Part shown: one piece after another, positions 55,915-64,000 of the stretch | Numbering within the stretch: position 1 is the first letter of the stretch | How the letters are laid out: each line of letters begins with the position of its first letter | Origin: Tateyamaria omphalii | GTDB taxonomy: Bacteria; Pseudomonadota; Alphaproteobacteria; Rhodobacterales; Rhodobacteraceae | DNA length: 64,000 bases | NCBI RefSeq assembly: GCF_014651375.1 | Contig: NZ_BMWT01000002.1 | Coordinates: forward strand, 129,477-193,476 | Direction: 5' to 3' | Position numbers and translations under genes: made by a program | Notes under the pieces: model-generated | What the model was told of the DNA's origin: nothing | The model's input: the letters and a program-made list of their open reading frames with translations, nothing else | Database searches by the model: none

Positions 55915-56039
55915 GGGATAGCCGTGACATTATCGGTGCGCACTTTGCCGACGACTGTTTTTGGCTGAGCGCCAGACACGTTCTGCAATTCAGAAGGCGT
56001 GCGGGCAGACATTACTGTCAATGTCTCCAGAGATGTCAT
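55911..56039 (-). CDS. 42-codon reading frame coupled to both neighbours
   Basis: The ATG at 56039 overlaps the stop of the demethylase gene (ATGA), and its own TGA overlaps the ATG of the racemase gene (ATGA). The frame fills the whole 121-base gap exactly, which chance would rarely give. The peptide opens MTSLETLTVMSARTPSELQN and ends KVRTDNVTAIP; it is polar, without membrane span or cysteine. It may be a small protein of the pathway, or serve only to carry ribosomes across to the racemase. Confidence 0.6.
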   Translation of the reverse strand: MTSLETLTVMSARTPSELQNVSGAQPKTVVGKVRTDNVTAIP

Positions 56040-58468
56040 GCGTCAGCTCTTGGTTTCAGGCTTAGCGGATCATAGGCCGGTTCGCCCAACACCCGCGCAC
56101 TTCGGGATGCGCCGTGAATGATGACATCAAGCACAGTTCCCGGTTCGGCCGCCGACGGCTTGATGTATGCAAAGGCGAGGATCTTGCCGACGGTCGGCCC
56201 ATAAGCAATGGAGGCCGTGGACCCGACGACTTTGCCATCATGCAACACGGCTTCGCCGCCATGACCATCGGTTTTGCCATCGGGTTCAATCTCGAGGTAG
56301 ACACACACCCACGGCAAGTCGGCGTTCAATGTCCGGTCGCGCCCCAGATAATCCTTGTCCCTGCGCGCGAACCGCAGCACATCGGCCTCGGCCAGTGTCA
56401 CTTCGTTGGTCAGTTCACCCGCCCCTTTGAAACCTTTCTCCATTCGCATCGCGTTCATCGCGAAGGAGCCATAGTCGGTAATTTGGTGAGCCTCACCAGC
56501 GGCCCACAACGCGGTGTAAACATCCATACAGGCCGCATTTGGCATGTGGAGCTCCCAACCCAGTTCGCCGGCGTATGACATGCGGAATGCCCAAACCTCA
56601 TGTCCTGCCAAGACGATCTGCCGAGCAGACAGCCACCGGAATCCAGCGTTTGACAGGTCAGAGCCGGTGCATGCTTTCAACGTTACGCGTGCCTTCGGAC
56701 CATTCAGAGACAGCGCTGACCATTCGGATGACAGCGCTGTCACTGTCACATCTTCGCCGTTCTGTTGCTGCGCAAGGTGATCCAGCAGGCGTTGCTCAAA
56801 AAACGCCGCACACACCAGGTAAAACTGGTCTTCGGCCATTCGTACAACTGTTGTTTCCAATTCAATCCGGCCCGCCCGGTTGAGCATGTGCGTCAGTGTG
56901 ATCGATCCCACATTTTGCGGCATACGGTTTGCTGTTAGGCGGTCCAGCAAAGCGTATGCGCCCGGGCCGGAAATCATGACCTTGGTAAATGCAGTGACGT
57001 CCATGATGCCAACGCCCGCACGAACCGCTTGAACCTCGGCGGCGACCATGGCGTCTACCGGTGTCCGGTTGAAGGAATAGTGATCCTCCTGCGCAATGCC
57101 ACTTGCAAAGAAACGCGGGCGTTCAAAGCCGTAAACCTCTTCGTGAACAGCGCCCTTGGACTTTAACAGGTCATGCAGAGGAGATGGCTTGAGCGGACGA
57201 CCGGCGAGGCGGTTGAAGTGCGGAAATGGGATTTCATGGCGTAGGCAGTAGTCCTCTTCCGCCTTGATCACCTGCCAGTCCTTGGTCGCATAGCTTCCGA
57301 AACGGCGTGGATCATAGTCGCGCATGGATACATCAGCGGCCCCGTGCACCATCCAACGCGCCAGTTCGCGGGTCAGGCCGGGCCCCCAACCGATTCCGAT
57401 TTGTGTCCCGCAACAGCACCAATAGTTTTGCACACCCGGTGCCGGGCCAATCAAGGGGTTGCCATCCGGCGGATGAGAGATTGCCCCATGCACCTCACGC
57501 TGAATGCCAAGCTCTGCAAAGATCGGCATACGTTTCAGGCTCTCTTCCAAGTACGGCATGACCCGATCGTAATCCGCATCGAACAGCCAGTTTTCATAGT
57601 CCCAAGGACAATGATCCTGCCACACGGCGTTCGGGTTTTCTTTCTCGTAGATCCCGATCAACCCGCGTTGTTGTTCCATGCGGATGTAACCCGACACCTT
57701 CTTGTCATCGCGGATGACAGGCAATTCGGTGTCCAGCGCAGCAAACTCAGGCACCGGTTCAGTGACAAAGTAGTGGTGTGTCATTGACGTCATCGGCAAT
57801 TGCAAACCTGACCATTCGCCCACTTGACGCGCATAGGTCCCGCCCGCGTTGACCACATGTTCACACGTGATGGCGCCGTTTTCCGTCTGGACCCGCCATT
57901 CGCCTGACGGCAATTGCGTGATATTCGTTGCGCGGCAACGACGAATGATCCGTACACCCTTTTGACGCGCGCCGGCTGCCATCGCCATCGTGACATTTGT
58001 AGGATCTACATGCCCGTCGTCCGGCGTGTGAAGCGCGCCCAAAACGCCGTCGAGATTGTAGAACGGATGCAGCTTGGCAACCTCTGCCGGGCCAACCAAT
58101 TCAATGTTGAAGCCCAGCGACCGACCAACCGAAAGCGTGTGCCGCAACCAGTCCATTTCATCTTCGGTATAAGCCAACCGAAAGGACCCGCACCCATGCC
58201 ACGTAACAGGTTGTCCGGTCTCAGCCTCCAGCCCGCCAGAATACAAGCCGATGTTATAGTCGACACATTTACCGAGGCTGAAGCTCGACGTGGAATGCGT
58301 GATTTGCCCTGCTGCATGCCACGTGCTGCCTGAAGTCAGCTCTGCCTTTTCCAGCAAGACAGTATCATCCCCCCAACCTTCATGACCAAGGTGGTAGGCA
58401 AGACCAACGCCCATAATACCGCCACCGACGATCACCACGCGCGCAGTGGCTGGAACTGTATCGGGCAC
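56036..58468 (-). CDS. FAD-dependent oxidoreductase with GcvT-type C-terminus (dimethylglycine/sarcosine dehydrogenase family), copy C
   Basis: 810 residues from a GTG at 58468; no in-frame ATG gives a better start. VVIVGGGIMGVG at 11-22, SGSTWHAAG with His51 as likely covalent FAD anchor, flavin domain to about 390, then the folate-binding part (FTKVMISGPGAYALLDRL, YAGELGWELHMPN, MNAMRMEKGFKGAG). It should oxidise an N-methyl group of a tertiary or secondary amine and transfer the carbon to folate. It starts 68 bases from the divergent RpiR gene and heads an operon with a small frame, the racemase and the aminotransferase. More distant from copies A and B than those are from each other. Confidence 0.9.
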   Translation of the reverse strand: MPDTVPATARVVIVGGGIMGVGLAYHLGHEGWGDDTVLLEKAELTSGSTWHAAGQITHSTSSFSLGKCVDYNIGLYSGGLEAETGQPVTWHGCGSFRLAYTEDEMDWLRHTLSVGRSLGFNIELVGPAEVAKLHPFYNLDGVLGALHTPDDGHVDPTNVTMAMAAGARQKGVRIIRRCRATNITQLPSGEWRVQTENGAITCEHVVNAGGTYARQVGEWSGLQLPMTSMTHHYFVTEPVPEFAALDTELPVIRDDKKVSGYIRMEQQRGLIGIYEKENPNAVWQDHCPWDYENWLFDADYDRVMPYLEESLKRMPIFAELGIQREVHGAISHPPDGNPLIGPAPGVQNYWCCCGTQIGIGWGPGLTRELARWMVHGAADVSMRDYDPRRFGSYATKDWQVIKAEEDYCLRHEIPFPHFNRLAGRPLKPSPLHDLLKSKGAVHEEVYGFERPRFFASGIAQEDHYSFNRTPVDAMVAAEVQAVRAGVGIMDVTAFTKVMISGPGAYALLDRLTANRMPQNVGSITLTHMLNRAGRIELETTVVRMAEDQFYLVCAAFFEQRLLDHLAQQQNGEDVTVTALSSEWSALSLNGPKARVTLKACTGSDLSNAGFRWLSARQIVLAGHEVWAFRMSYAGELGWELHMPNAACMDVYTALWAAGEAHQITDYGSFAMNAMRMEKGFKGAGELTNEVTLAEADVLRFARRDKDYLGRDRTLNADLPWVCVYLEIEPDGKTDGHGGEAVLHDGKVVGSTASIAYGPTVGKILAFAYIKPSAAEPGTVLDVIIHGASRSARVLGEPAYDPLSLKPRADA

Positions 58469-58513
58469 CTTTGCATCCCCATCCGAGTCGCATTTTCTCT
58501 CGACACGCTAAGC

Positions 58514-58556
58514 GGACAAAAGTACCATCGTCAATCATGAATGGGACAAATGTATC
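58514..58556. promoter_or_regulatory. Direct repeat pair in the RpiR/demethylase divergent promoter
   Basis: GGACAAAAGTACC (58514-58526) and GGACAAATGTATC (58544-58556) match at 11 of 13 positions and are 30 bases apart, close to three helical turns. The second copy overlaps the first codons of the RpiR gene. Placement between divergent genes, one a regulator, suggests an operator for autoregulation and control of the catabolic operon. Confidence 0.5.
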
Positions 58557-59424
58557 AAACGCGATTCTTGAAAGACTGGCCGGTGAGTTATCGGCGCTGA
58601 CGCCTGAAGCCCGCAAAGCTGCCACCTATGTGCTTGAGAACCCGCGCGACGTGGGCGTATCGACAGTGCGGGAGATTGCTGAGGCCGCGAATGTCAAACC
58701 CAACACGGTTGTGCGTATGGCGCGTCAGGTGGGTTTTGAAGGATACGAGGATTTCCGCGCGCCCTTCCGCGATGCCATCCGTAAGGGTGCGGCAGATTTT
58801 CCTGACCGCGCGCGCTGGCTGCAGGACATCTCGAAGTCAGGCGACCTGGGCGGGCTATATGCCGATATGGTCCGAGATGTGATGACCAACGTCGAAGAAA
58901 CCTTTGCAGGCATCACCACCCAAGAACTTAAAACGACTGCAGAAGCGATCTGGCAAGCGCGCCGCGTGTTCACCTTGGGTGTTGGAGTGAACCATTCCGT
59001 CGCGCGGAACTTCACCTATCTGGCCTCAACCGGTATGACCGAGTTCCATGCGATCCCTCGCCCCGGCTCAACGCCTGTGGACGACCTTGCATGGGCCGAT
59101 GATCGCGACATCCTGATCGCAGTTACCTGCAAGCCTTACAGGTCAGAGGTGGTCGAAGCTGTCTCGATAGCGCGCGAACAGGGTATGAAGATCGTTGCCT
59201 TGTCAGACAGTCCGGCCAGCCCAATTGTGCGGATGGCAGATCATGGCTTTGTTGTTTCGGTTGAGACGCCGCAGTTCTTTCCCTCATCCGTCAGCATCAT
59301 CGCCCTGCTGGAAACGCTGCTGTCCTTTGTGATCGCGGTTGCAAGCGACGAAATCCCGCAGCGTGTCGAAACATTTCACAAACGCCGTCATCAGCTTGGC
59401 CTCTATCACGCGGACGAAACATGA
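58537..59424 (+). CDS. RpiR-family transcriptional regulator
   Basis: 295 residues from the ATG at 58537; no clear ribosome site, so a start a little upstream (TTG at 58471) is possible. N-terminal winged-helix part (LTPEARKAATYVLENPRDVGVSTVREIAEA, then VKPNTVVRMARQVGFEGYEDFR) and a SIS sugar/ligand-binding domain (FTLGVGVNHSVARNFTYLA, DILIAVTCKPYRSEVVEAV, GMKIVALSDSPASPI). RpiR proteins usually sense phosphosugars, but members in roseobacters often control amine and organic-acid genes. Co-translated with the Rieske gene by ATGA. Confidence 0.92.
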   Translation: MNGTNVSNAILERLAGELSALTPEARKAATYVLENPRDVGVSTVREIAEAANVKPNTVVRMARQVGFEGYEDFRAPFRDAIRKGAADFPDRARWLQDISKSGDLGGLYADMVRDVMTNVEETFAGITTQELKTTAEAIWQARRVFTLGVGVNHSVARNFTYLASTGMTEFHAIPRPGSTPVDDLAWADDRDILIAVTCKPYRSEVVEAVSIAREQGMKIVALSDSPASPIVRMADHGFVVSVETPQFFPSSVSIIALLETLLSFVIAVASDEIPQRVETFHKRRHQLGLYHADET

Positions 59425-60500
59425 GTGGTCCAATCAGGTCATTGGATGCCCGATACTACACGGACCCGCAGGTGTTTGAGCAGGAGAGAGAAGGTCTGCT
59501 CGCACGGACATGGCAACTTGCCTGCCATGCGTCAGACCTGCCCGGCACGGGCGATTACGCGACTTTTGAGATTGCTGGTGAAAGCCTGTTCGCCATCCGC
59601 GGGCAAGACGCCAGGATCCGCGTCTTTTACAATGTATGCCAACACCGCGCCCACCAATTGGTCACTGGCGCGGGTAGAACCCGCGTCGTCGTGTGCCCCT
59701 ATCACGCCTGGACCTATGAACTGACGGGAGAATTCCGTGCAGGTCCGAATATCAAATCGGTTGAAGGCTTCGATAAATCCACAATTTGCCTGACCGAAGT
59801 CCGAGCAGAAGAATTTCTTGGCTTCGTGTTTGTGAACCTTGATCCAAACGCAGCTGCAATGGACGAGTGGTTTCCCAAAGCCCGTGCCGAGTTGGAAGAC
59901 TGGGTGCCCAATTGGGCGAAACTGCGACCTTTGGAATGGGTGGAAATCCCTGAGAACTGCAACTGGAAAGTCTCCGTCGAGAACTATTCGGAATGCTACC
60001 ATTGCGCACTGAACCACCCCACATTCGCCAACGGGGTGGTCAAACCGGAAACCTATGACATTCAGCCTCAAGGCAAATGCCTGCGCCACACCACGGAGTG
60101 CCAGTCACTCGACCAGATGACCTATGATGTTGCGTCCGGATTTGCCCATTCGCACGCGTATTCCAGCTGGTTTCTTTGGCCGATGTTCAGCTTTCAGGTG
60201 TACCCGGGAAATCTACTGAACACCTACCATTGGCGAGCTGTTGATGTGGATCACGTCGTGGTCTGGCGTGGCTGGTATTCGTTGGGCGGAGCCGAAGACG
60301 AAAAAGTGCGTCAACTTGCGGTGCAAGACCGAGAAACGACCGTTGCAGAAGATATCCTTCTGGTCGAAAGCGTTCAGCGCGGGCTTGGCTCGCGCGGCTA
60401 TGTGCCAGGGCCACTCGTGGTTGATCCCAAAGGTGGCGTGAACTCAGAACATCCCGTCATGCACCTCCAGCGCTGGATGAAAGACGCGATTGATGGCTGA
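59421..60500 (+). CDS. Rieske non-haem iron oxygenase, quaternary-ammonium type
   Basis: 359 residues. The Rieske centre is Cys73-x-His75 (CQHRAH) and Cys92-x2-His95 (CPYHAW). The mononuclear iron site has His194, His199 and probably Asp311 (AEDILLVESVQRGL). The residue bridging the two centres is Glu191 (ENYSECYHCALNHP) instead of the Asp of aromatic dioxygenases; a Glu here is known from carnitine (CntA), glycine betaine (GbcA) and stachydrine oxygenases. This points to oxidative removal of a methyl, or cleavage, of a quaternary ammonium. A ferredoxin reductase partner is needed but absent from the window. Confidence 0.92.
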   Translation: MSGPIRSLDARYYTDPQVFEQEREGLLARTWQLACHASDLPGTGDYATFEIAGESLFAIRGQDARIRVFYNVCQHRAHQLVTGAGRTRVVVCPYHAWTYELTGEFRAGPNIKSVEGFDKSTICLTEVRAEEFLGFVFVNLDPNAAAMDEWFPKARAELEDWVPNWAKLRPLEWVEIPENCNWKVSVENYSECYHCALNHPTFANGVVKPETYDIQPQGKCLRHTTECQSLDQMTYDVASGFAHSHAYSSWFLWPMFSFQVYPGNLLNTYHWRAVDVDHVVVWRGWYSLGGAEDEKVRQLAVQDRETTVAEDILLVESVQRGLGSRGYVPGPLVVDPKGGVNSEHPVMHLQRWMKDAIDG

Positions 60501-60681
60501 CGCCATGATGCTGGAAAACACACAGCCACTATAGCTGGATGCAAAGGCACCAGGAAGCCAACGTCATTTCTTGAGCTTCCGCAGGAAATACCTGCGATCA
60601 ACTGGTGTAGCAAACCCGCAGGCCCAGCCTCCTCTATATGACCCGCAGGATCGACAGTGATGTTCCACTTTTTCACAAATG

Positions 60682-60707
60682 AAAAAGGGCGGCCAAAAGG
60701 CCGCCCC
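60682..60707 (-). terminator. Rho-independent terminator of the TRAP permease operon
   Basis: Perfect stem GGGCGGCC / GGCCGCCC with a 4-base loop; on the minus strand it is followed by TTTTTC. It lies 20 bases after the large permease stop and also faces the end of the Rieske gene, so it can insulate both. The rest of the 227-base gap (60501-60727) holds nothing else recognisable. Confidence 0.88.
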
Positions 60708-60727
60708 ATACTTGCGTCACTGCGCAA

Positions 60728-63082
60728 TCAATTCGGGATCAAATCCGGGATCAACGTTACGATGCCAGGGAATGTCCAGAGCAGGGCCAACCCAGCCACC
60801 TGGATCAACACAAACGGAATGATCCCACGATAGATGTGGCCAGTGGTCACTTCCTTCGGCGCCACCCCTCTCAGATAGAACAGCGCAAATCCGAATGGTG
60901 GCGTCAGGAACGACGTCTGCAAGTTCACTGCGATCATGATCGTCACCCATTTCGGATCAAAGGTGCCGCCGTAAATGACCGGCCCAACGATCGGGATCAC
61001 GATGTAGATGATCTCAAGGAAATCGAGCACGAAACCAAGAATGAACAGCACCAGCATCACGATCAGGAAGACCGTGAATTCGTTGTCGAAGGACTTGAGA
61101 AACTGCTGGATGTAGTGTTCTCCGCCAAAAGAGATCACGACGAGGTTCAAGAGCTGCGAGCCGATCAGGATGGTGAAGACCATCGATGTCACCTTGGCCG
61201 TCTCGCGCACCACCGGGCTGAGAACACCCGAGGTGTAGAGGATCCAGCAAGAGAACAGCAGACCGAACAGGGCGTACAGGTAAGCGCCATAGGCGACGAA
61301 GAAGGCAAACCAGCTTTGGGCAGACACACCACTTTGATTGATGCGCAAGTCAAAGTTCACACCGACCAGGATACAAACGACAATGGCCAACGTGGACCAG
61401 ATGATCACCTTCGGGCTGCGGTCCATGTCCGTCAGCTTGCGATAGGCGGCCAGCATGATTGCACCACCCGCACCCAGAGCAGCCGCTGGCGTCGGGTTCG
61501 TGATACCGCCCAGAATGGAACCAAGCACTGCCACGATCAGAACCAGCGGTGGGAACACGACCCTCACCAGTTCGTTCTTGGCGCAGCGTTTTACCCCCTC
61601 GACCGCCCCGTACAATACAAGTGCAAACGGGATGAACATCACGGCGACATAGTACCCCGCGCTGTTGAGCGGGCCGATAAGAAGGATGTCCGCCAGCAAC
61701 ACCAGGACCACACCGATCCCTCCGATGATCAATGGCTGATTTTCTTTACTTGGCGCAATGCCTTTGGCCGTGGTCAGGATCAGGCCCAAGAGGATCAGCA
61801 GGATCGCGGTTCCTGTGCCGATCGGGGCGGCCGACGCAACCTTGGCCTCAACCGCGGCTGCAAGCTCCTCTTCGCTCAACCGTTGTGATTGCTGAACACC
61901 CCCCGCGGCATCGATTTCCTCTTGCTGCGCGACGGCGTCGTCCCAAGCATCCTGACCGTGCAATTCGATCATGGATGCCTTGCATTCGTCACCCACATTG
62001 GTGCGCAGGCTTGCTGCTTGCCCGATGTCGGAGAACGCCGATACGGTGGCGGACTGGCTGCCAACGATGTTCAGATTGCCAAGCAGGATGGTCCCCACAA
62101 TGATCAGGACGGGTGCGCCAAGGAACCATGTGAACGCTTCGCCTCGCGTGATCGGTTCGGCGTTTGTTGCGCCCATTTCGACTGCTGGCGCCTTTTCCGG
62201 GTTCAAGAGCGCGTAGCCGAAAGCGTACAGAGCATAAAGGAGTGCAAGCATGATGCCGGGCAACAGAGCCGCCTGGAACAACGTACCCACGGAAACCACC
62301 GCAGGCTCACCAAGGTAAGTCAGCGCGTCGGTACAACCTGCCACCTGGGCCCGGTTTTCCTGCGCAGCAGAGTAAAGGTCACCCGCAAGCGTGCCCAGCA
62401 GAACAATCACGATGGACGGTGGAATAATCTGCCCCAGCGTGCCGGATGCTGCAATCACACCTGTCGCGATTTCGGGTGAGTAGTTGTTCCGCAGCATGGT
62501 TGGCAGGGCGAGCAGACCCATGGTCACAACCGTCGCACCCACGATGCCGGTCGATGCGGCAAGGAATGCACCCACAACCACGATGGACACAGCCAAACCG
62601 CCGGGCAGCGGACCAAAGACACGGGCCATCGTTGTCAGCAGGTCATTGGCGATCTTCGAGCGTTCCAATGTGATGCCCATCAGAACGAACATCAGAACCG
62701 CCAGAAGTGTTTCGATGGACTGACCGGCCAGCACGCGCTCGTTCATCCGGTTCACAACGAAGGACACGTTCCGGTCCAGCGCCACTTCCCAACCGTTCGG
62801 GAACACAGGTTCGCCAATGCGGGGCAAGTCCGGGTATCGGAACACGCTTATGGTGTCGGGTTTGACCCCCGAATTGACCAGATCGCGATAGGCTTGCGCA
62901 CTTTCGTCAATCGCCTGGTGGATCAGCAGCCCCGCACTGTCGAGCGACGCGATGATCCCGAAAGAGATGACCCCTGCCCCCGCGATCGCAAACGCAACGG
63001 GAAAGCCGGAAAGGATGCCGCCAAAGAGGCAGACAAAGACGATGATCAGGCCGATTTCTACGCCATCAAGTCCAAACAACAT
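60728..63082 (-). CDS. TRAP transporter large permease, extended (DctM family)
   Basis: 784 residues against a usual length near 430. The DctM core is recognisable (GFPVAFAIAGAGVISF at 26-41, MFVLMGITLERSKIANDLL, ASTGIVGATVVTMGLLALP, GVIAASGTLGQIIPPSI at 208-224, and GITNPTPAAALGAGGAIMLA near 526-545). Extra parts are a soluble loop after the first span (about 50-118), a glutamate/alanine-rich segment (about 343-420) and additional spans (about 450-500 and 560-625). Uses the ion gradient to import a solute delivered by a periplasmic DctP protein, whose gene should lie to the right of the window. Confidence 0.92.
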   Translation of the reverse strand: MLFGLDGVEIGLIIVFVCLFGGILSGFPVAFAIAGAGVISFGIIASLDSAGLLIHQAIDESAQAYRDLVNSGVKPDTISVFRYPDLPRIGEPVFPNGWEVALDRNVSFVVNRMNERVLAGQSIETLLAVLMFVLMGITLERSKIANDLLTTMARVFGPLPGGLAVSIVVVGAFLAASTGIVGATVVTMGLLALPTMLRNNYSPEIATGVIAASGTLGQIIPPSIVIVLLGTLAGDLYSAAQENRAQVAGCTDALTYLGEPAVVSVGTLFQAALLPGIMLALLYALYAFGYALLNPEKAPAVEMGATNAEPITRGEAFTWFLGAPVLIIVGTILLGNLNIVGSQSATVSAFSDIGQAASLRTNVGDECKASMIELHGQDAWDDAVAQQEEIDAAGGVQQSQRLSEEELAAAVEAKVASAAPIGTGTAILLILLGLILTTAKGIAPSKENQPLIIGGIGVVLVLLADILLIGPLNSAGYYVAVMFIPFALVLYGAVEGVKRCAKNELVRVVFPPLVLIVAVLGSILGGITNPTPAAALGAGGAIMLAAYRKLTDMDRSPKVIIWSTLAIVVCILVGVNFDLRINQSGVSAQSWFAFFVAYGAYLYALFGLLFSCWILYTSGVLSPVVRETAKVTSMVFTILIGSQLLNLVVISFGGEHYIQQFLKSFDNEFTVFLIVMLVLFILGFVLDFLEIIYIVIPIVGPVIYGGTFDPKWVTIMIAVNLQTSFLTPPFGFALFYLRGVAPKEVTTGHIYRGIIPFVLIQVAGLALLWTFPGIVTLIPDLIPN

Positions 63083-63099
63083 TTCTTACTGCCCCTAAA

Positions 63100-64000
63100 T
63101 CAGTGTGTGCCTTCGTAGGCTTCTTCGCCCTCGCCCAGCGTGTCGCGGTCGAGGTATTTGCCTTCGCTCTCTTCGCCTTCCTTCCACTCAAGATACGAGC
63201 GGTAGAAGAAGGCGATGGCATGCAGGAACACGAGCCCCGCAAAGGCGACCAGCAGGATTTTGAACAGGAAGTACCCGTTGAAGCCGTTGGGGCTGAAACC
63301 GATGGTTTCAACATTCCAACGTACCGCCCTTGCCGAGCGCTCAGCGCGCTCAAGGTCCCAGCTGGCGGCTGGTTTTGGCGTCACCAGATGGCGCCACAAG
63401 AAATACCACCCATACATCCAGATCAATGTCGCCGATGGCAGCATGAACAACAGTGAACCACACATGTCGATCACGCGCTTGGTGCGGAATTTCACGGCGG
63501 AATAAATCAGGTCAACACGTACATGCCCGCCCTGCACGAAGGTGTAAGTGACACACATACACACAACGAGCGCGTTGTAGAGCTTTAGCTCTTCGGCAAA
63601 CCACGAGATGTCGAATTGCAGGGGAATCCCGAAGCCAATTGAGATATCTGGCCGGGTAAAGATACGCTGCATAAACACGATAATGATCTGCTGCAACACC
63701 ATCAACAGACCTGCCCATGCAAAAAACCGGCCGGTGGTGTTGGCGATCCCCTCCATCAAACGGACGCAGCCCCACATGAACTCGCGTTTCCAAAGGCCAA
63801 TGGCAGTCACAACAAGGATGATGGCAAGGACTGCAAAGAAGAACTGCGTCGACCCGCCATAGTAAACAAACTTCATCAAGGACAGTTTGTCCTCGGGGGT
63901 ATTGGCCCAAGTGACCCAATCCAGCCAGGATGCTGGGTGCGTGACCGCATAGGCGATGTTGTAAAAGGCCAGGCCAAGGCTCTGAAAGAACCACAGAACG
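63100..64000 (-). CDS. TRAP transporter small permease, extended (DctQ family), 5' end outside window
   Basis: The frame is open to the right edge, so the ATG at 63876 is internal and the true start lies beyond 64000; residues such as ALYNIAYAVTHPASWLDWV precede it. Four spans characteristic of DctQ are seen: FFFAVLAIILVVTAIGLW, FFAWAGLLMVLQQIIIVF, LYNALVVCMCVTYTF and FKILLVAFAGLVFL. WFAEELKLYNALVVCM and GGHVRVDLIYS match the family signature. The C-terminus is acidic. It stabilises the large permease, 17 bases downstream. Over 300 codons in all, longer than usual, like its partner. Confidence 0.9.
   Translation of the reverse strand, partial: VLWFFQSLGLAFYNIAYAVTHPASWLDWVTWANTPEDKLSLMKFVYYGGSTQFFFAVLAIILVVTAIGLWKREFMWGCVRLMEGIANTTGRFFAWAGLLMVLQQIIIVFMQRIFTRPDISIGFGIPLQFDISWFAEELKLYNALVVCMCVTYTFVQGGHVRVDLIYSAVKFRTKRVIDMCGSLLFMLPSATLIWMYGWYFLWRHLVTPKPAASWDLERAERSARAVRWNVETIGFSPNGFNGYFLFKILLVAFAGLVFLHAIAFFYRSYLEWKEGEESEGKYLDRDTLGEGEEAYEGTH

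Overview
The window looks like chromosomal DNA of a marine alphaproteobacterium of the Rhodobacterales (Roseobacter group). Reasons: high GC, many overlapping start/stop pairs (ATGA, GTGA), a DksA-type protein with one cysteine, families common in this group (DUF2852, DUF2927, the DUF6778-like lipoprotein, Hint-terminated RTX proteins, an 800-residue dimethylglycine-dehydrogenase family), and TRAP transport. No single base pattern fixes the genus. I see no insertion sequence, prophage, CRISPR array or rRNA; the only RNA gene found is one tRNA-Leu(CAA).

Layout. 0-10.5 kb is mostly housekeeping: the end of an oligopeptide-type ABC ATPase, a lytic transglycosylase, ssb with a clear terminator, aroK-aroB with a PPOX-fold flavoprotein, a 49-residue membrane protein plus an exported protein leading into xerD, a degenerate metallophosphoesterase, a CNNM/CorC protein and a membrane LytTR regulator. 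10.6-15.7 kb carries two divergent, clearly paralogous FAD/GcvT-type demethylating oxidoreductases. 16.4-24.5 kb is almost all two secreted calcium-binding RTX proteins (625 and 1961 residues) that share a Hint autoprocessing-type C-terminus; the large one has seven tandem cadherin-like repeats of about 93 residues.

25.5-29.8 kb holds tRNA-Leu, a DedA-type protein and DsbB, then an AsnC-type regulator divergent from arginase and ornithine cyclodeaminase (arginine to ornithine to proline). 30-37 kb is an accessory island: a PhyH-type oxygenase facing a tightly overlapped operon of two glycosyltransferases, a UGM-like flavoprotein and a sulfotransferase, probably making or decorating a surface glycan. 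37.7-53.3 kb is again mainly core: dksA-like, a MoxR ATPase and its CoxE-like VWA partner separated by three other genes, a P450 coupled to an M48 peptidase, a PIN protein coupled to an rRNA methyltransferase, glnE, a YbaK-type deacylase, an RDD protein and bpt.

53.5-64 kb is the most interesting part. A divergent catabolic locus combines an RpiR regulator, a Rieske oxygenase with the bridging glutamate of quaternary-ammonium oxygenases, a third FAD/GcvT demethylase, a mandelate-racemase-type enzyme with two lysines spaced as in betaine 2-epimerases, a class III aminotransferase and an unusually long TRAP permease set. A 42-codon reading frame sits exactly between the demethylase and the racemase and overlaps both by ATGA. 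Together this suggests uptake and stepwise N-demethylation of an amino-acid betaine or related methylamine, with a substrate not identifiable from sequence alone.
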